Assembly: GCF_014280035.1 (NCBI RefSeq)
Contig: NZ_CP047957.1
Span: 1,364,001 to 1,428,000 of the forward strand
Reading direction: 5' to 3'
DNA: 64,000 bases
Origin: Synechococcus sp. A18-25c
GTDB taxonomy: Bacteria > Cyanobacteriota > Cyanobacteriia > PCC-6307 > Cyanobiaceae
The notes beneath the pieces were generated by a model. It was not told the DNA's origin and did not search any database. It saw nothing but the letters and a program-made list of their open reading frames with translations. Shown piece after piece: positions 19,692 through 30,052 of this stretch. Both the position numbers and the translations under genes were made by a program. Position 1 is the stretch's first letter. Every line of letters begins with the position of its first letter.

Positions 19692-22600
19692 CTAGCCGTT
19701 GAGGCCACCGGCTTCAACGGCACGTTCGGAATCGAGCAGCACCGTGCGGATTGCATCCAGTTGGGATGGATCTGCATCGCTCCAAAGCTGGCGTGTTGAG
19801 GCTTCAAGGCAGCGTTCCGCCATGTCCCGGAGCACCCATGGGTTGCAATTGAGCAGAAAGGCACGCACATCAGCATCGAGCAGCCAGCGCTCGGCGATCT
19901 GTTCGTAGCACCAATCGGGCACCACCCCTGTCGTGGCGTCATAAGCAAACAGATAATCCAGGCTTGCCCCCATCTCAAAAGCTCCCTTGTAACCGTGCTG
20001 TTTCATGCCCTCAATCCAGCGGGGATTAAGCAGGCGGCTGCGCACCACCTTGTCGATCTCTCGGTCCAATGCATGGATGCGTAAGCGTTCCCGACGGGAA
20101 TGATCCGCAAACATCAAGCTGGGCGTTTTGCCGCTGACCTTGGACACAGCAGCCGACAGGCCTCCCTGAAACTGGTAGTAATCGTCAGAGTCGAGCAGAT
20201 CATGCTCACGGTTGTCCTGGTTGTGGAGAACCACCTGGACGGACTTCAAAGCCGATTCCAAACCATCACGATCGCGATGAGCTGTGGCAGTGCCGTCGTA
20301 ACGCCAGGCGCTCCAGGCCACGTAAGCCTCTCCCAAGTCGTCACGTCGCTCCCACTGACCGGAATCGATCAAGGCCTGGAGGCCTGCTCCATAGGAACCC
20401 GGCGCTGAACCGAATAACCGGGACTGAGGGCCACTGGCGCGGGTGAGTGCGGCTAAAGGGTTGTCTTGAGTGGTTTCATCCAGTGCAGCCACCATCTCCA
20501 GAGCGCGGTTGACCCAGCCCAGCAACTGGGGAAAGGCGTCGCGGAACAGGCCGGACATGCGCAAGGTCACATCCACGCGCGGACGACCAAGCAGCGAGAC
20601 AGGAATCACTTCCAGATCCACCAGGCGTCGGGTCGGACCATCCCAGACCGGTCGGATGCCAAGCAGAGCGAACATCTGCGCGATGTCTTCCCCACCATTG
20701 CGCATGGTGGCGGTTCCCCAGACGGACAAAGCCAGGTGGCGAAGCGGTTCGCCTTCTTCCAGCTCATAGAGCTCCACCAGTTGCTCCGCGCTGCGCCGAC
20801 CAAGATCCCAAGCCGCTTCCGTCGGAAGGCCTCGCAGGTCCACAGAGTAAAAATTGCGACCCGTCGGAAGCACATCGTCCCGCCCGCGGGTGGGTGCACC
20901 TGACGGACCAGCCGGCACGCGCTGACCGTGGGCAGCCGCTAGCAGTGCATCCCGCTCCCGTTGTGCACATGCTGTGAGACGAGGCCAGAGATCCGTCTTG
21001 ATGAACTGCAGAGGGTCCGGTAGGGGACTCGATTCGAGTTGTTTGCGAAAACAGGGGAGCAGTGAGGTCGAATCCGCACCATTGGCGCTGTTCATGTCCT
21101 GCGTCAACACCAGCAGAAGTTCCGTGGCCTGCGCTTCAATCCACTCGACGGCATCGCTCAAACGACGCGGTGATTCACATCCGCAGCGCTGCAGGATGTG
21201 GCTGTCTTCCGGTTCGAGACGTGCTCCATCCTCGTCGCACCATGGATCACAGCGAAGACCAAGACATGTCGCCATCCATTGGGTAAGCCCAGGCCGATCC
21301 GGTGCCGGAGAACGTGCGATGGCCAGCAGCAATTCAGCCAGTTTTGAGGGTTCCGCCGGTTCGCCAAGACGATGCAGACCCGTGCGGATCTGAGCTTCTT
21401 TGAGTTCGCAGAGATACGTCTCTACCTGCTCAAGGAGCAATGGAATATCGGGTTGCTGGCCAGGTTCCGATCGTTGTTTGGCCAGCGATGGCCATCGCAG
21501 CTGCTCCAACAGCTCCACGAGCTGCACTTCGAGCCGTTCACAGCGTGTTGCACCCAGCTGACGCGCTTCGATGTACTCATCGAGCAGAGATTCCAGCGAC
21601 AGCAAATCCCCGTGCAGTCCCGCACGACCCAAGGGTGGTGTGAGGTGGTCAATGATCACCGCCTGACCACGTCGCTTGGCCTGAGAGCCCTCGCCGGGAT
21701 CGTTGACGATAAAGGGGTACACATTGGGGATGGTTCCTAAGGCCAAAGCAGGCGCACAGGCTGAACTCAAACCAATGGATTTGCCAGGCAGCCACTCAGC
21801 ACTGCCGTGCTTACCAACGTGCACCATCAACTGGCACCGGTGCTTCTGGCGAAGCCAGAGGTACTGCGCCAGGTAGCGATGGGGTGGTGGAAGATCCGGC
21901 GAATGCAGATCACTGAGCTGATCTGGGTCGTAGCCCCGACTGGGCTGTACCAACACCACCACGTGCCCGAAAGTCACCCCATGGATTGCAAATCCTTCTC
22001 GTTCCAGGTCTTCAGCTGATTCCGGATCACCCCAACGGGTCTGGATCGGTGCTCTTGCGGCTTCGGGCAACGCGTTCCACCAGGCCATGTAATCCCTCAA
22101 CGGCAAATGGGTTAAGGGAGGCCTGTGATCACTTTCAGGATCATTGGTCCGCCCGGCAAGCACGCTTGCCATCAGCGCATCTGAACTCTCTGGAAGCGAG
22201 TGCTGACCAAGGTCGAAACCGGCGCTCTTGAGCCAGCGCAGAATGTTCAGACAACTCGCTGGAGTGTCCAAGCCGACGCCATTGGCCAGACGTCCATTGC
22301 GCAGGGGGTAATTGGCCAGCACCAACCCCAGTCGACGCTCTTGAACGGGAGTGGACCGGAGCTCACACCAACTACTAACGTGGTCGGCAATCCAGGCCAA
22401 GCCATCTGAATCTGGCTCCAGCCGTTTCACTGCTGTGCACAGGTGTGGATCAGCATGGTCCACTTCACGAAAAGCACCGATGCGGGTGGTTACCCGACCA
22501 TCGAGCTCGGGAAGGACCACCTGGAGGGATAAATCAACCGGATCAAGTCCTTGGAATGAGTTGATCCAGCGATCGCGTGGTCGCCCTGAACTGAGCATCT

Positions 22601-23495
22601 GCAAGACCGGTCGATCCAGCTGATCCCAAAGCGGAGCGCCGAATCCAGCTTCAGAAAACTGAACCGATGCGAAGGATGTGGCCGTGATCACCACCTCAAC
22701 CGTCTGCTGTTGATAAAGCCGCTGCACTGCCTCTTGAACAGCGGCATCACGAAGGCTGCTAACCCAGAGCGCTCGTGGTGCCAGACCGCGCTGGCGCAGT
22801 GTGGAGAGCAGGGCTTCGCACCACTGGACATCAGCAGATTGCCGATGGGCCCTGTAAAAAAGAACACCAACGCGGGCCCCAGGTTCTGAGCGCCAGTCGA
22901 ACGGATCAGGATCCGGTGACGCGATCACTTGGAGGTCCGGTCCGTCCGTTGCAGAAGAATCAGTGGCAGAGCCCTCAGCTGCAGTGGAAGCAGCTGACAG
23001 CGAGCTAAGGATCCACTCAACTCCCAGCAGCCAGCTGCGCAAATTCTCCGCACCACCCTCACGCAAGAGTGCTGCCATGGAATGGGCAAGGCGCAGGGAC
23101 ACACTGCCGAGCGGATGCAGATCCCGTTCCTGGTCGTTGGTGCCAGACAGCACCAGCAACTGGCGGTTGGGGGCTGCCTGCTGCCAGAGACGACACTGCT
23201 CCAGTCCGTAGGACCAGTGCCCTCGACCACCCAGGAGTCGCACCACGATGAGCTGAGTGACTTGGGTGCACTCCGACAGGTAGTGATCAATTTGTGCGGG
23301 ATGTATGAGGGCATCCAGGGGCAAGGCTCGGATGGCATCCACCCAGCGATCGTCGCTGGCGTCATCCAGAACCTTCGCCAGAGCGGAGATGTCGGAACTA
23401 GCGCTCGTGAGAAACATCACCGCAGCGCTCGGCTGTTCGACATAGGCCATCGGCCCGTCGGTGTCGGCTCCTGGGAGGCTGCTAAGGCGATGCAT
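19692..23495 (-). CDS. cobN: Cobaltochelatase subunit CobN
   Basis: 1267 aa from ATG 23495; the frame extends to 23600 but that would overlap the start of the divergent ilvE. Large subunit of the ATP-dependent cobalt chelatase, related to magnesium chelatase ChlH/BchH. Recognisable blocks are HVGKHGSAEWLPGKSIGLS, YPFIVNDPGEGSQAKRRGQAVIIDHLTPP, RNFYSVDLRGLPTEAAWDLG and the C-terminal WIEGMKQHGYKGAFEMGASLDYLFAYDATTGVVPDWCYEQIAERWL. It would insert cobalt into the corrin ring. ChlH is a possible confusion, but the opening and tail fit CobN. metH, a corrinoid user, lies two genes away. Confidence 0.9.
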   Translation of the reverse strand: MHRLSSLPGADTDGPMAYVEQPSAAVMFLTSASSDISALAKVLDDASDDRWVDAIRALPLDALIHPAQIDHYLSECTQVTQLIVVRLLGGRGHWSYGLEQCRLWQQAAPNRQLLVLSGTNDQERDLHPLGSVSLRLAHSMAALLREGGAENLRSWLLGVEWILSSLSAASTAAEGSATDSSATDGPDLQVIASPDPDPFDWRSEPGARVGVLFYRAHRQSADVQWCEALLSTLRQRGLAPRALWVSSLRDAAVQEAVQRLYQQQTVEVVITATSFASVQFSEAGFGAPLWDQLDRPVLQMLSSGRPRDRWINSFQGLDPVDLSLQVVLPELDGRVTTRIGAFREVDHADPHLCTAVKRLEPDSDGLAWIADHVSSWCELRSTPVQERRLGLVLANYPLRNGRLANGVGLDTPASCLNILRWLKSAGFDLGQHSLPESSDALMASVLAGRTNDPESDHRPPLTHLPLRDYMAWWNALPEAARAPIQTRWGDPESAEDLEREGFAIHGVTFGHVVVLVQPSRGYDPDQLSDLHSPDLPPPHRYLAQYLWLRQKHRCQLMVHVGKHGSAEWLPGKSIGLSSACAPALALGTIPNVYPFIVNDPGEGSQAKRRGQAVIIDHLTPPLGRAGLHGDLLSLESLLDEYIEARQLGATRCERLEVQLVELLEQLRWPSLAKQRSEPGQQPDIPLLLEQVETYLCELKEAQIRTGLHRLGEPAEPSKLAELLLAIARSPAPDRPGLTQWMATCLGLRCDPWCDEDGARLEPEDSHILQRCGCESPRRLSDAVEWIEAQATELLLVLTQDMNSANGADSTSLLPCFRKQLESSPLPDPLQFIKTDLWPRLTACAQRERDALLAAAHGQRVPAGPSGAPTRGRDDVLPTGRNFYSVDLRGLPTEAAWDLGRRSAEQLVELYELEEGEPLRHLALSVWGTATMRNGGEDIAQMFALLGIRPVWDGPTRRLVDLEVIPVSLLGRPRVDVTLRMSGLFRDAFPQLLGWVNRALEMVAALDETTQDNPLAALTRASGPQSRLFGSAPGSYGAGLQALIDSGQWERRDDLGEAYVAWSAWRYDGTATAHRDRDGLESALKSVQVVLHNQDNREHDLLDSDDYYQFQGGLSAAVSKVSGKTPSLMFADHSRRERLRIHALDREIDKVVRSRLLNPRWIEGMKQHGYKGAFEMGASLDYLFAYDATTGVVPDWCYEQIAERWLLDADVRAFLLNCNPWVLRDMAERCLEASTRQLWSDADPSQLDAIRTVLLDSERAVEAGGLNG

Positions 23496-23567
23496 CACTC
23501 CATTCTCCAGAGCAGGCAGCGATCGGGAACTGACGGGTGAGAAGATCTGGTCAACGGATCCACTGCG

Positions 23568-24485
23568 ATGCATCAGTTCCTCCCATACGCCTGGTTCCAA
23601 GGACGCTGCGTTCCTTTCGAGGACGCCAAGGTGTCAGTGGCGACCCATGCCCTCCACTACGGAACTGGAGCCTTCGGTGGAATGCGCGCCATTCCCGATC
23701 CAAAACAACCAGGAGGCATGCTGCTGTTCCGGCCTGACCGGCATGCCAGGCGCCTGTCGCAGAGTGCCCGACTGCTGCTAGCGGAGCTCACAGAACAGAC
23801 CGTGATGGAAGCGCTCACGGCCATGCTCCGGGCCAACAAGCCATCCACACCGATTTATCTGCGTCCCTTCGTTTACACCAGTGACCTTGGCATCGCCCCG
23901 AGGCTGCACAACATCGAAACCGATTTTCTGATCTATGGACTGGAGCTTGGGGACTATCTCTCACCGGAGGGAGTGAGCTGCCGCATCAGCAGCTGGACTC
24001 GGCAGGAAGATCGTTCCCTGCCGCTGCGCGGAAAAATCAGTGGTGCCTACATCACCAGCTCCCTGGCCAAAACAGAAGCTGTGGCCAGCGGATTCGATGA
24101 AGCCTTACTGATGAACACCCGGGGCAAGGTGAGTGAGGCCAGTGGCATGAACCTGTTCATCGTTCGCGATGGAACGCTGATCACACCTGGCGTTGATCAG
24201 GACATTCTTGAGGGCATCACGCGGGCCAGCGTGATTGAACTGGCCAAAAGCATGGGCATCGAAGTGATCGAACGTCCCGTTGACAAAACCGAATTGTTCA
24301 TCGCGGACGAGGTCTTCCTGACAGGAACCGCGGCCAAAATCAGTCCGATCCGCCAATTGGAATCGACGGTCCTTTCCGACCGTCGTCCGCTAATGGAGGC
24401 GCTGAGGACCAAGCTGGTGGCCATCACCGAGGGGCGAGACGAGGAATTCGCCCACTGGGTAACCCGGATTGAATTGGACGGCTGA
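23568..24485 (+). CDS. ilvE: Branched-chain amino acid aminotransferase
   Basis: 305 aa fold-type IV PLP enzyme for the last step of leucine, isoleucine and valine synthesis. Markers are HALHYGTGAFGGMRA, the PLP lysine in LRGKISGAYITSSLAKTEA, EASGMNLFIVRDG and LADEVFLTGTAA-like IADEVFLTGTAAKISPIRQ. The length and the order of motifs agree with IlvE. It is divergent from cobN with about 72 nt between starts; 85 nt separate it from metH in the same direction. Confidence 0.95.
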   Translation: MHQFLPYAWFQGRCVPFEDAKVSVATHALHYGTGAFGGMRAIPDPKQPGGMLLFRPDRHARRLSQSARLLLAELTEQTVMEALTAMLRANKPSTPIYLRPFVYTSDLGIAPRLHNIETDFLIYGLELGDYLSPEGVSCRISSWTRQEDRSLPLRGKISGAYITSSLAKTEAVASGFDEALLMNTRGKVSEASGMNLFIVRDGTLITPGVDQDILEGITRASVIELAKSMGIEVIERPVDKTELFIADEVFLTGTAAKISPIRQLESTVLSDRRPLMEALRTKLVAITEGRDEEFAHWVTRIELDG

Positions 24486-24570
24486 GAGGTTCTCTCACCA
24501 CCCAGGAAGGCTTCACGCCACGAACATCAGAGCCGACGGTTCTTAGGATGGTTGGATCGAAATCGCGTTG

Positions 24571-27500
24571 ATGCAGGCAGTCCAGAACAACACCATCACC
24601 GAATCCTCCCGCTTTCTCAAGCGACTTCACGACCCAAGTCGACCGGTGCTGGTGTTTGACGGAGCCACGGGGACTTCCCTGCAGCAGCTGGATCTCAGTG
24701 CCGATGATTTCGGTGGAGAAGCCCTGGAGGGCTGCAACGAAAATTTGGTGATCACCAGGCCCGATGCAGTCCAGGCTGTGCATCGACAGTTTCTTGATGC
24801 GGGCTGCGATGTGATCGAGACAGACACCTTTGGTGCTGCATCCGTCGTTCTTGCGGAATACGGGCTGGAAGATCACGCCTTCGCCTTGAACAAGCGTGCA
24901 GCAGAACTGGCTCGGGAGATGGCCGACCAATACAGCACGACTGACAAACCACGTTTTGTCGCTGGGTCCATGGGGCCGACCACGAAGTTGCCGACCCTCG
25001 GGCACATTGATTTCGACACCCTGCGCGAATCCTTCCGCGATCAGGCCGCCGGGCTGCTCGCTGGCAATGTCGATCTGTTCATCATCGAAACCTGTCAGGA
25101 CGTCCTTCAGATCAAGGCGGCGCTACAGGGCGTCGAGGATGCCTTTGAGGTCAGTGGCCAACGTCGGCCGCTGATGGTCTCTGTGACCATGGAGACCACC
25201 GGAACGATGCTGGTGGGTTCCGACATCGCAGCGGTTGTGTCGATCCTGGAACCCTTTCCGATCGACGTTCTTGGCCTGAATTGCGCCACGGGCCCGGAAC
25301 AGATGAAGGAGCACATCAAATATCTGTCCGAACACTCCCCTTTTGTGGTGAGTTGCATCCCCAATGCAGGACTACCGGAGAACATCGGCGGCGTAGCGCA
25401 TTACCGACTCACTCCGATTGAGTTGAAGATGCAGTTGATGCACTTCGTGCAGGATCTTGGCGTGCAGGTCATCGGGGGATGCTGTGGCACCACTCCTGCC
25501 CACATTCAATCGCTCTCAGAGATCTCTACCGAATTGACTCCAGCTCACAGGGATGTGAGGAAACATCACCACGAACGCCAACAATTCAATTACGAGCCCG
25601 CCGTTTCCTCGATCTACGGCTCCACTCCTTACTTTCAGGACAATTCGTTCCTGATCATTGGAGAACGGCTGAACGCCAGCGGATCAAAAAAAGTTCGTGA
25701 GCTGCTCAATGAGGAAGACTGGGACGGACTTGTGGCCGTCGCGCGCGGACAGGTCAAGGAAAATGCCCACGTCCTCGATGTCAACGTCGACTACGTTGGC
25801 CGTGATGGGGAAAAAGACATGCACGCGTTGGTGACCCGTGTGGTCACGAACGTGGATCTTCCTCTGATGCTCGACTCCACTGAGTGGCAGAAGATGGAAG
25901 CGGGATTGAAGGTCGCTGGAGGGAAGTGCATTCTCAACTCCACTAACTACGAAGACGGTGACGAACGATTTTTCAAAGTTTTAGAACTTGCGCGTCGTTA
26001 CGGTGCTGGTGTTGTCATCGGCACCATTGATGAAGATGGCATGGCGAGAACGGCCGAGAAAAAGGTTGCCATCGCAAAACGTGCTTATCGCGATGCCGTG
26101 GAATTCGGTATCCCCGCTAGAGAAATTTTCTACGACCCTTTGGCACTGCCAATCTCAACAGGAATTGAGGAAGATCGCCGCAACGGCATCGAAACCATCG
26201 AGGCTATCCGAAGAATTCGCAGCGAACTTCCCGGTGTCCATATGATTCTAGGTGTATCCAATGTGAGTTTCGGTCTTTCCCCTGCAGCACGCATTACGCT
26301 CAATTCAGTGTTTCTTCATGACTGCTGCGAAGCTGGCATGGATGCCGCGATCGTCTCGCCGGCCAAGATCCTGCCCTTGATCAAGATCGACGAAGCCCAT
26401 CAACTGGTCTGCCGGGATCTCATCAATGATTCTCGTCGCTTTGATGGTGATGTCTGTACCTACGATCCACTGACAGAGCTCACAACGCTTTTTGAAGGTG
26501 TTTCAACCAAGGACGCACGCTCCTCCGGGCCATCGCTGGCCGATCTGCCAGTGGAAGAGCGCCTGAAGCAACACATCATTGATGGAGAAAGGATTGGCCT
26601 TGAGGATGCCCTAACCGAAGGACTTGGCCAGTACAAGCCTCTCGAAATAGTTAACACTTACCTTCTCGATGGCATGAAGGTGGTCGGAGAGCTATTTGGC
26701 TCAGGTCAGATGCAACTTCCTTTCGTTTTGCAATCGGCAGAAACAATGAAAGCCGCTGTGGCTTTTCTTGAACCTCACATGGAGAAAACTGACGGAGAGA
26801 GATCTGCGAAGGCAAAATTCTTGATCGCTACCGTTAAAGGAGACGTTCATGACATCGGCAAAAATCTTGTTGACATCATTCTCACCAATAATGGCTATGA
26901 GGTGATCAATCTGGGGATCAAACAGGATGTTGGGGCCATCATTGCTGCACAGCAGGAACATCAGGCTGACTGCATCGCCATGAGCGGCTTGTTGGTGAAA
27001 TCAACGGCTTTCATGAAAGACAATTTATCGGCATTCAATGAGGCGGGAATCAATGTTCCCGTAGTGCTCGGAGGAGCGGCCTTAACCCCGAGATTTGTAC
27101 ACAAAGACTGCAGCGAGGTTTACAACGGAAAAGTGATTTACGGCCGTGACGCCTTCACTGATCTTCGATTCATGGATGCCTATGTCGAAGCTCAGCAGGC
27201 TGACAGTTGGGACAACATTCAAGGATTTTTGAACGGCACGCCCGAGGGGATCTCTCTTGGAGGTGACAACACTGTTGAGAACGACAGCGCAACTTCACCA
27301 TCCAACAGTGACGGCGACGCCGATCAAGCTAGCGCTGCAGCATCGCAACCGATCAGCACTGAGCGTTCGACCACAGTTCCTGAGGAGGTCGCTGTTCAGC
27401 CTACTTTCCTTGGTTCAAAGGTTTTGCAGGGTGAATCGGAGATTCCCCTCAACGAGGTGATTGCTTATCTCGATCGGCAGGCCTTGTTCGCAGGCCAGTG

Positions 27501-28197
27501 GCAGATACGTAAAGCCAAAGGCCAATCACGCGAAGCTTATGAGGCTGATCTCGAAGCGAAGGCTGAGCCGGTTCTTCAACAGTGGCTCAGGCGATCCATC
27601 GATGAACGTCTGCTGCAACCGGCAGTGGCCTACGGCTATTTCCCCTGCGGTCGTGATGGAAATGATGTGGTTGTTTTTGATCCGAGTGGATCCTCTCAGC
27701 TAGGACGCTTCGCGCTTCCCCGACAGCGAGGTGGAAACAGATACTGCATCGCCGATTTCTACCGTGATCTCGACGATGGACGCCCCACGGACGTTTTGCC
27801 CATGCAGGCGGTCACCATGGGTGAACAGGCCTCGCTGTTCGCTCAGCGTCTGTTTGAAGCCGATTCCTACAGCGACTATCTCTACTTCCATGGACTTGCA
27901 GTTCAGATGGCCGAGGCACTGGCCGAATGGACTCATGCCCGTATCCGCCGAGAATGTGGCTTTGCTGACGCCCAGGGAATGGCTCTGCGCGATGTTCTGG
28001 CTCAGCGTTATCGGGGCAGTCGCTATTCCTTCGGGTACCCGGCATGTCCCAACGTGGCAGATTCGCGGCAGCAACTGCTCTGGTTAGGTGCTGACCGGAT
28101 CGGCCTCAAAATGGATGAAAGCGACCAATTGCATCCAGAGCAGAGCACCACGGCTTTGGTGGCACTGCACAGCACTGCGCGTTACTTCAGCGCCTAG
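24571..28197 (+). CDS. metH: Cobalamin-dependent methionine synthase
   Basis: 1208 aa from ATG 24571. All four modules are present: homocysteine-binding barrel with zinc cysteines ([22 protein letters not shown]), pterin-binding domain ([19 protein letters not shown]), B12 cap and Rossmann domain with [16 protein letters not shown] (His axial ligand), and the reactivation domain with [26 protein letters not shown]. Acidic low-complexity linkers flank residues 900-940. It remethylates homocysteine with methyl-tetrahydrofolate. Picocyanobacteria generally make pseudocobalamin, so that is the likely cofactor. I see no cobalamin riboswitch in the 85-nt leader. Confidence 0.97.
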   Translation: MQAVQNNTITESSRFLKRLHDPSRPVLVFDGATGTSLQQLDLSADDFGGEALEGCNENLVITRPDAVQAVHRQFLDAGCDVIETDTFGAASVVLAEYGLEDHAFALNKRAAELAREMADQYSTTDKPRFVAGSMGPTTKLPTLGHIDFDTLRESFRDQAAGLLAGNVDLFIIETCQDVLQIKAALQGVEDAFEVSGQRRPLMVSVTMETTGTMLVGSDIAAVVSILEPFPIDVLGLNCATGPEQMKEHIKYLSEHSPFVVSCIPNAGLPENIGGVAHYRLTPIELKMQLMHFVQDLGVQVIGGCCGTTPAHIQSLSEISTELTPAHRDVRKHHHERQQFNYEPAVSSIYGSTPYFQDNSFLIIGERLNASGSKKVRELLNEEDWDGLVAVARGQVKENAHVLDVNVDYVGRDGEKDMHALVTRVVTNVDLPLMLDSTEWQKMEAGLKVAGGKCILNSTNYEDGDERFFKVLELARRYGAGVVIGTIDEDGMARTAEKKVAIAKRAYRDAVEFGIPAREIFYDPLALPISTGIEEDRRNGIETIEAIRRIRSELPGVHMILGVSNVSFGLSPAARITLNSVFLHDCCEAGMDAAIVSPAKILPLIKIDEAHQLVCRDLINDSRRFDGDVCTYDPLTELTTLFEGVSTKDARSSGPSLADLPVEERLKQHIIDGERIGLEDALTEGLGQYKPLEIVNTYLLDGMKVVGELFGSGQMQLPFVLQSAETMKAAVAFLEPHMEKTDGERSAKAKFLIATVKGDVHDIGKNLVDIILTNNGYEVINLGIKQDVGAIIAAQQEHQADCIAMSGLLVKSTAFMKDNLSAFNEAGINVPVVLGGAALTPRFVHKDCSEVYNGKVIYGRDAFTDLRFMDAYVEAQQADSWDNIQGFLNGTPEGISLGGDNTVENDSATSPSNSDGDADQASAAASQPISTERSTTVPEEVAVQPTFLGSKVLQGESEIPLNEVIAYLDRQALFAGQWQIRKAKGQSREAYEADLEAKAEPVLQQWLRRSIDERLLQPAVAYGYFPCGRDGNDVVVFDPSGSSQLGRFALPRQRGGNRYCIADFYRDLDDGRPTDVLPMQAVTMGEQASLFAQRLFEADSYSDYLYFHGLAVQMAEALAEWTHARIRRECGFADAQGMALRDVLAQRYRGSRYSFGYPACPNVADSRQQLLWLGADRIGLKMDESDQLHPEQSTTALVALHSTARYFSA

Positions 28198-28264
28198 TGC
28201 AAGGATCCTGAATCCACAACGCTGGCTGCTGCAGACTGCTCCGGCCATCATCTGTTGAACCACC

Positions 28265-28537
28265 ATGGATCTGAGTGGGCCTGACGCCATCGATAAGGCC
28301 ATTGCTGCAGGCATCGACCTCGACGGGTCTTCTCTCCCTGCTGAGATGCTGACGCTCTATCGAGAGGTGATGGATCTCGAAGGCCAGCGCAAACGCAGTG
28401 GTGTGCGCAAATCGATGCGCAACCGTGTGGTTCGTACCGGCGCCAAGCATTTCGATCAGAAAACCCTGAATGGGCGCCTGATCGCTGCTGGCTGGGAGGG
28501 TCTGAAAGACAAGGAAATCAGCTTCTTCTACGGCTGA
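28265..28537 (+). CDS. Conserved small hypothetical protein
   Basis: 90 aa, no family I can name. Acidic N-terminus followed by a basic region LYREVMDLEGQRKRSGVRKSMRNRVVRTGAKHFDQKTLNGRLIAAGWEGLKDKEISFFYG with alternating charges, predicted helical, no membrane segment. The aromatic C-terminal ISFFYG and Arg-rich middle look conserved in style with picocyanobacterial small proteins. It stands 67 nt after metH and is convergent with the next small gene; a 7-bp hairpin (28560-28583) lies at the junction. Confidence 0.65.
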   Translation: MDLSGPDAIDKAIAAGIDLDGSSLPAEMLTLYREVMDLEGQRKRSGVRKSMRNRVVRTGAKHFDQKTLNGRLIAAGWEGLKDKEISFFYG

Positions 28538-28568
28538 CCCGAGCCGTCATTGGATGGAGCTCTGCCGC

Positions 28569-28799
28569 TCAGTCCTGGCAGAGCTTCTCCATCGTGTCGA
28601 TCACTTCCTGTTGAAACTCGTCAAGAGCACTTGACTCGCTGAGGTCAATTCCCTCTCCCGCAGCATTTTGCGCGAGATCCTGGAAATGGAATGCCCCTTC
28701 CCCATTGGCCAGAAACTCGATGGCCGAGGACTCTCCGCTTTCGCGGAAGGCATCGCAGAGGGCGAGAAACGCCGCGTCTTCAGTGAACTCCCAATCCAT
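28569..28799 (-). CDS. Small acidic hypothetical protein
   Basis: 76 aa, strongly acidic, helical in appearance (MDWEFTEDAAFLALCDAFRESGESSAIEFLANGEGAFHFQDL pattern in the first half). I do not recognise a family and see no catalytic motif, signal peptide or membrane segment. It is convergent with the 90-aa gene and divergent from the DUF2237 gene (about 110 nt between starts). Coding is supported by codon composition and by the lack of a better frame. Confidence 0.55.
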   Translation of the reverse strand: MDWEFTEDAAFLALCDAFRESGESSAIEFLANGEGAFHFQDLAQNAAGEGIDLSESSALDEFQQEVIDTMEKLCQD

Positions 28800-28910
28800 C
28801 GAGGAGGCATAACTGATTGACCTTTAACGCCTTGCCCCCGGGATCCGTCAACCACCTTGTCGCGCAATGTGCCACTCCTTCGGCAGACTCCTGGGGGTTT
28901 CTGCATCATC

Positions 28911-29318
28911 ATGAGCTCCGAGTCATCTGCCCAGAACAAGGATCAGAACTGCGATCTGAACGTTCTCGGCTCTCCCCTCGAGCTCTGCGGATGCGAACCG
29001 ATGACCGGATGGTTTCGCGATGGTTTCTGTCGGACGGATGTTGCCGATCTCGGACAACACAGCGTCTGCTGCGTGATGACCGAAAGCTTTCTCAGCTACA
29101 GCAAAGCCCAGGGCAATGACCTCAGTACGCCGGTGCCAGCCTTCTCCTTCCCCGGGCTCCAACCGGGCGATCACTGGTGTGTCTGCGCTCCGCGTTGGAA
29201 ACAGGCCTACGACGATGGAATGGCCCCACCCGTGAGGCTTGAAGCCACAGCGATGAGCGCCACGGATGTGATTCCCCTTGAAGTACTGAAAGCCTGCACC
29301 TACCAGGGGATGACCTGA
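28911..29318 (+). CDS. DUF2237 family protein
   Basis: 135 aa from ATG 28911; an upstream in-frame start at 28857 is less convincing. The DUF2237 signature is clear: LNVLGSPLELCGCEPMTGWFRDGFC, then DLGQHSVCCVMTESFLSYSKAQGNDLSTPVP, FPGLQPGDHWCVCAPRWKQA and VPLEVLKA-like IPLEVLKACTY. The several conserved cysteines suggest a metal or redox role, but no function is established to my knowledge. Its 3' end overlaps the convergent SDR gene by 19 nt. Confidence 0.85.
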   Translation: MSSESSAQNKDQNCDLNVLGSPLELCGCEPMTGWFRDGFCRTDVADLGQHSVCCVMTESFLSYSKAQGNDLSTPVPAFSFPGLQPGDHWCVCAPRWKQAYDDGMAPPVRLEATAMSATDVIPLEVLKACTYQGMT

Positions 29319-30028
29319 CCGTCCCAGGCCAGAAACTGACCCGTGTGCTCAGGAGCCTGCTCCATCAGGACATCGACGAGATGACCGGCAGCACGTTCAG
29401 GGCTAAACAATTGCTCCTTAGGGACAAAGCTCTGAAACGGTTTGGACAAGCTGGTGTCGGTGGTTCCAGGATGCAGAAGCGTCACCGTTGCCATCGGAAA
29501 CCGTCGTGACCATTCCAGGCTCAGGCAGCGCAGCATCATGTTCTGTGCAGCCTTCGCGCTGCGATAGGCATACCATCCACCACTGCGGTTATCGCCGATG
29601 CTGCCGACGCGAGCACTAAGGCTTGCGAAGTGGAAGGGTTGATTTCTGTTCAGAGCAGGCTCAATCGCTTTCGCGAGCAGGAGCGGTCCTGCAGCATTGA
29701 TCCGAAACGACTCGACCAATGCTGCCGACTGAACCTGCTGCAACCGTTTTTCCGGCTGGATGGAAGGACCATGCAGGCGTCCAGTGGCGTTGAACACCAG
29801 GCGCAAGGGCTGTGAAGCGTCTCGGAGACGATCGGTGAGTGACGCGAGGCTGTCATCGGATTCCAGATCGAGAGGCCACTCGTCATTGGTCGTCGGACAG
29901 CGTGTGACCAGAGTCACGTCAAGAGCAGGACACCGCGCAGCCAATTGCTGACGCAAGGCGCGTCCAATCCCTCCACCGCCGACCACCAATGCGCGTCCTT
30001 GCCAGCCAGCTGAGCTCAGTTGAGGCAT
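29300..30028 (-). CDS. Short-chain dehydrogenase/reductase
   Basis: 242 aa Rossmann-fold oxidoreductase. The nucleotide-binding loop is VVGGGGIGRAL, the NAG-like strand is VFNATG, the active-site Ser lies in FASLSARVGSIGDN, and the catalytic Tyr-Lys pair is YRSAK. The C-terminal HPGTTDTSLSKPF segment resembles the CsgA/C-factor-like SDR subgroup. The substrate is unknown. It starts 24 nt from the divergent SpoIID gene. Confidence 0.88.
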   Translation of the reverse strand: MPQLSSAGWQGRALVVGGGGIGRALRQQLAARCPALDVTLVTRCPTTNDEWPLDLESDDSLASLTDRLRDASQPLRLVFNATGRLHGPSIQPEKRLQQVQSAALVESFRINAAGPLLLAKAIEPALNRNQPFHFASLSARVGSIGDNRSGGWYAYRSAKAAQNMMLRCLSLEWSRRFPMATVTLLHPGTTDTSLSKPFQSFVPKEQLFSPERAAGHLVDVLMEQAPEHTGQFLAWDGQVIPW

Positions 30029-30052
30029 GATTCCAACGCCGCTGCAGCGGAT

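Noticed and set aside
23496-23600. 35-codon upstream extension of cobN
   Set aside because: It would overlap the start of the divergent ilvE gene, and the ATG at 23495 gives a normal CobN length.
24483-24497. Hairpin TGAGAG-GTT-CTCTCA behind ilvE
   Set aside because: Short stem with a 3-nt loop and no T run; not convincing as terminator or riboswitch.
28560-28583. 7-bp hairpin between two convergent small genes as bidirectional terminator
   Set aside because: The loop is 10 nt and neither side has a T run; part of it is coding sequence.
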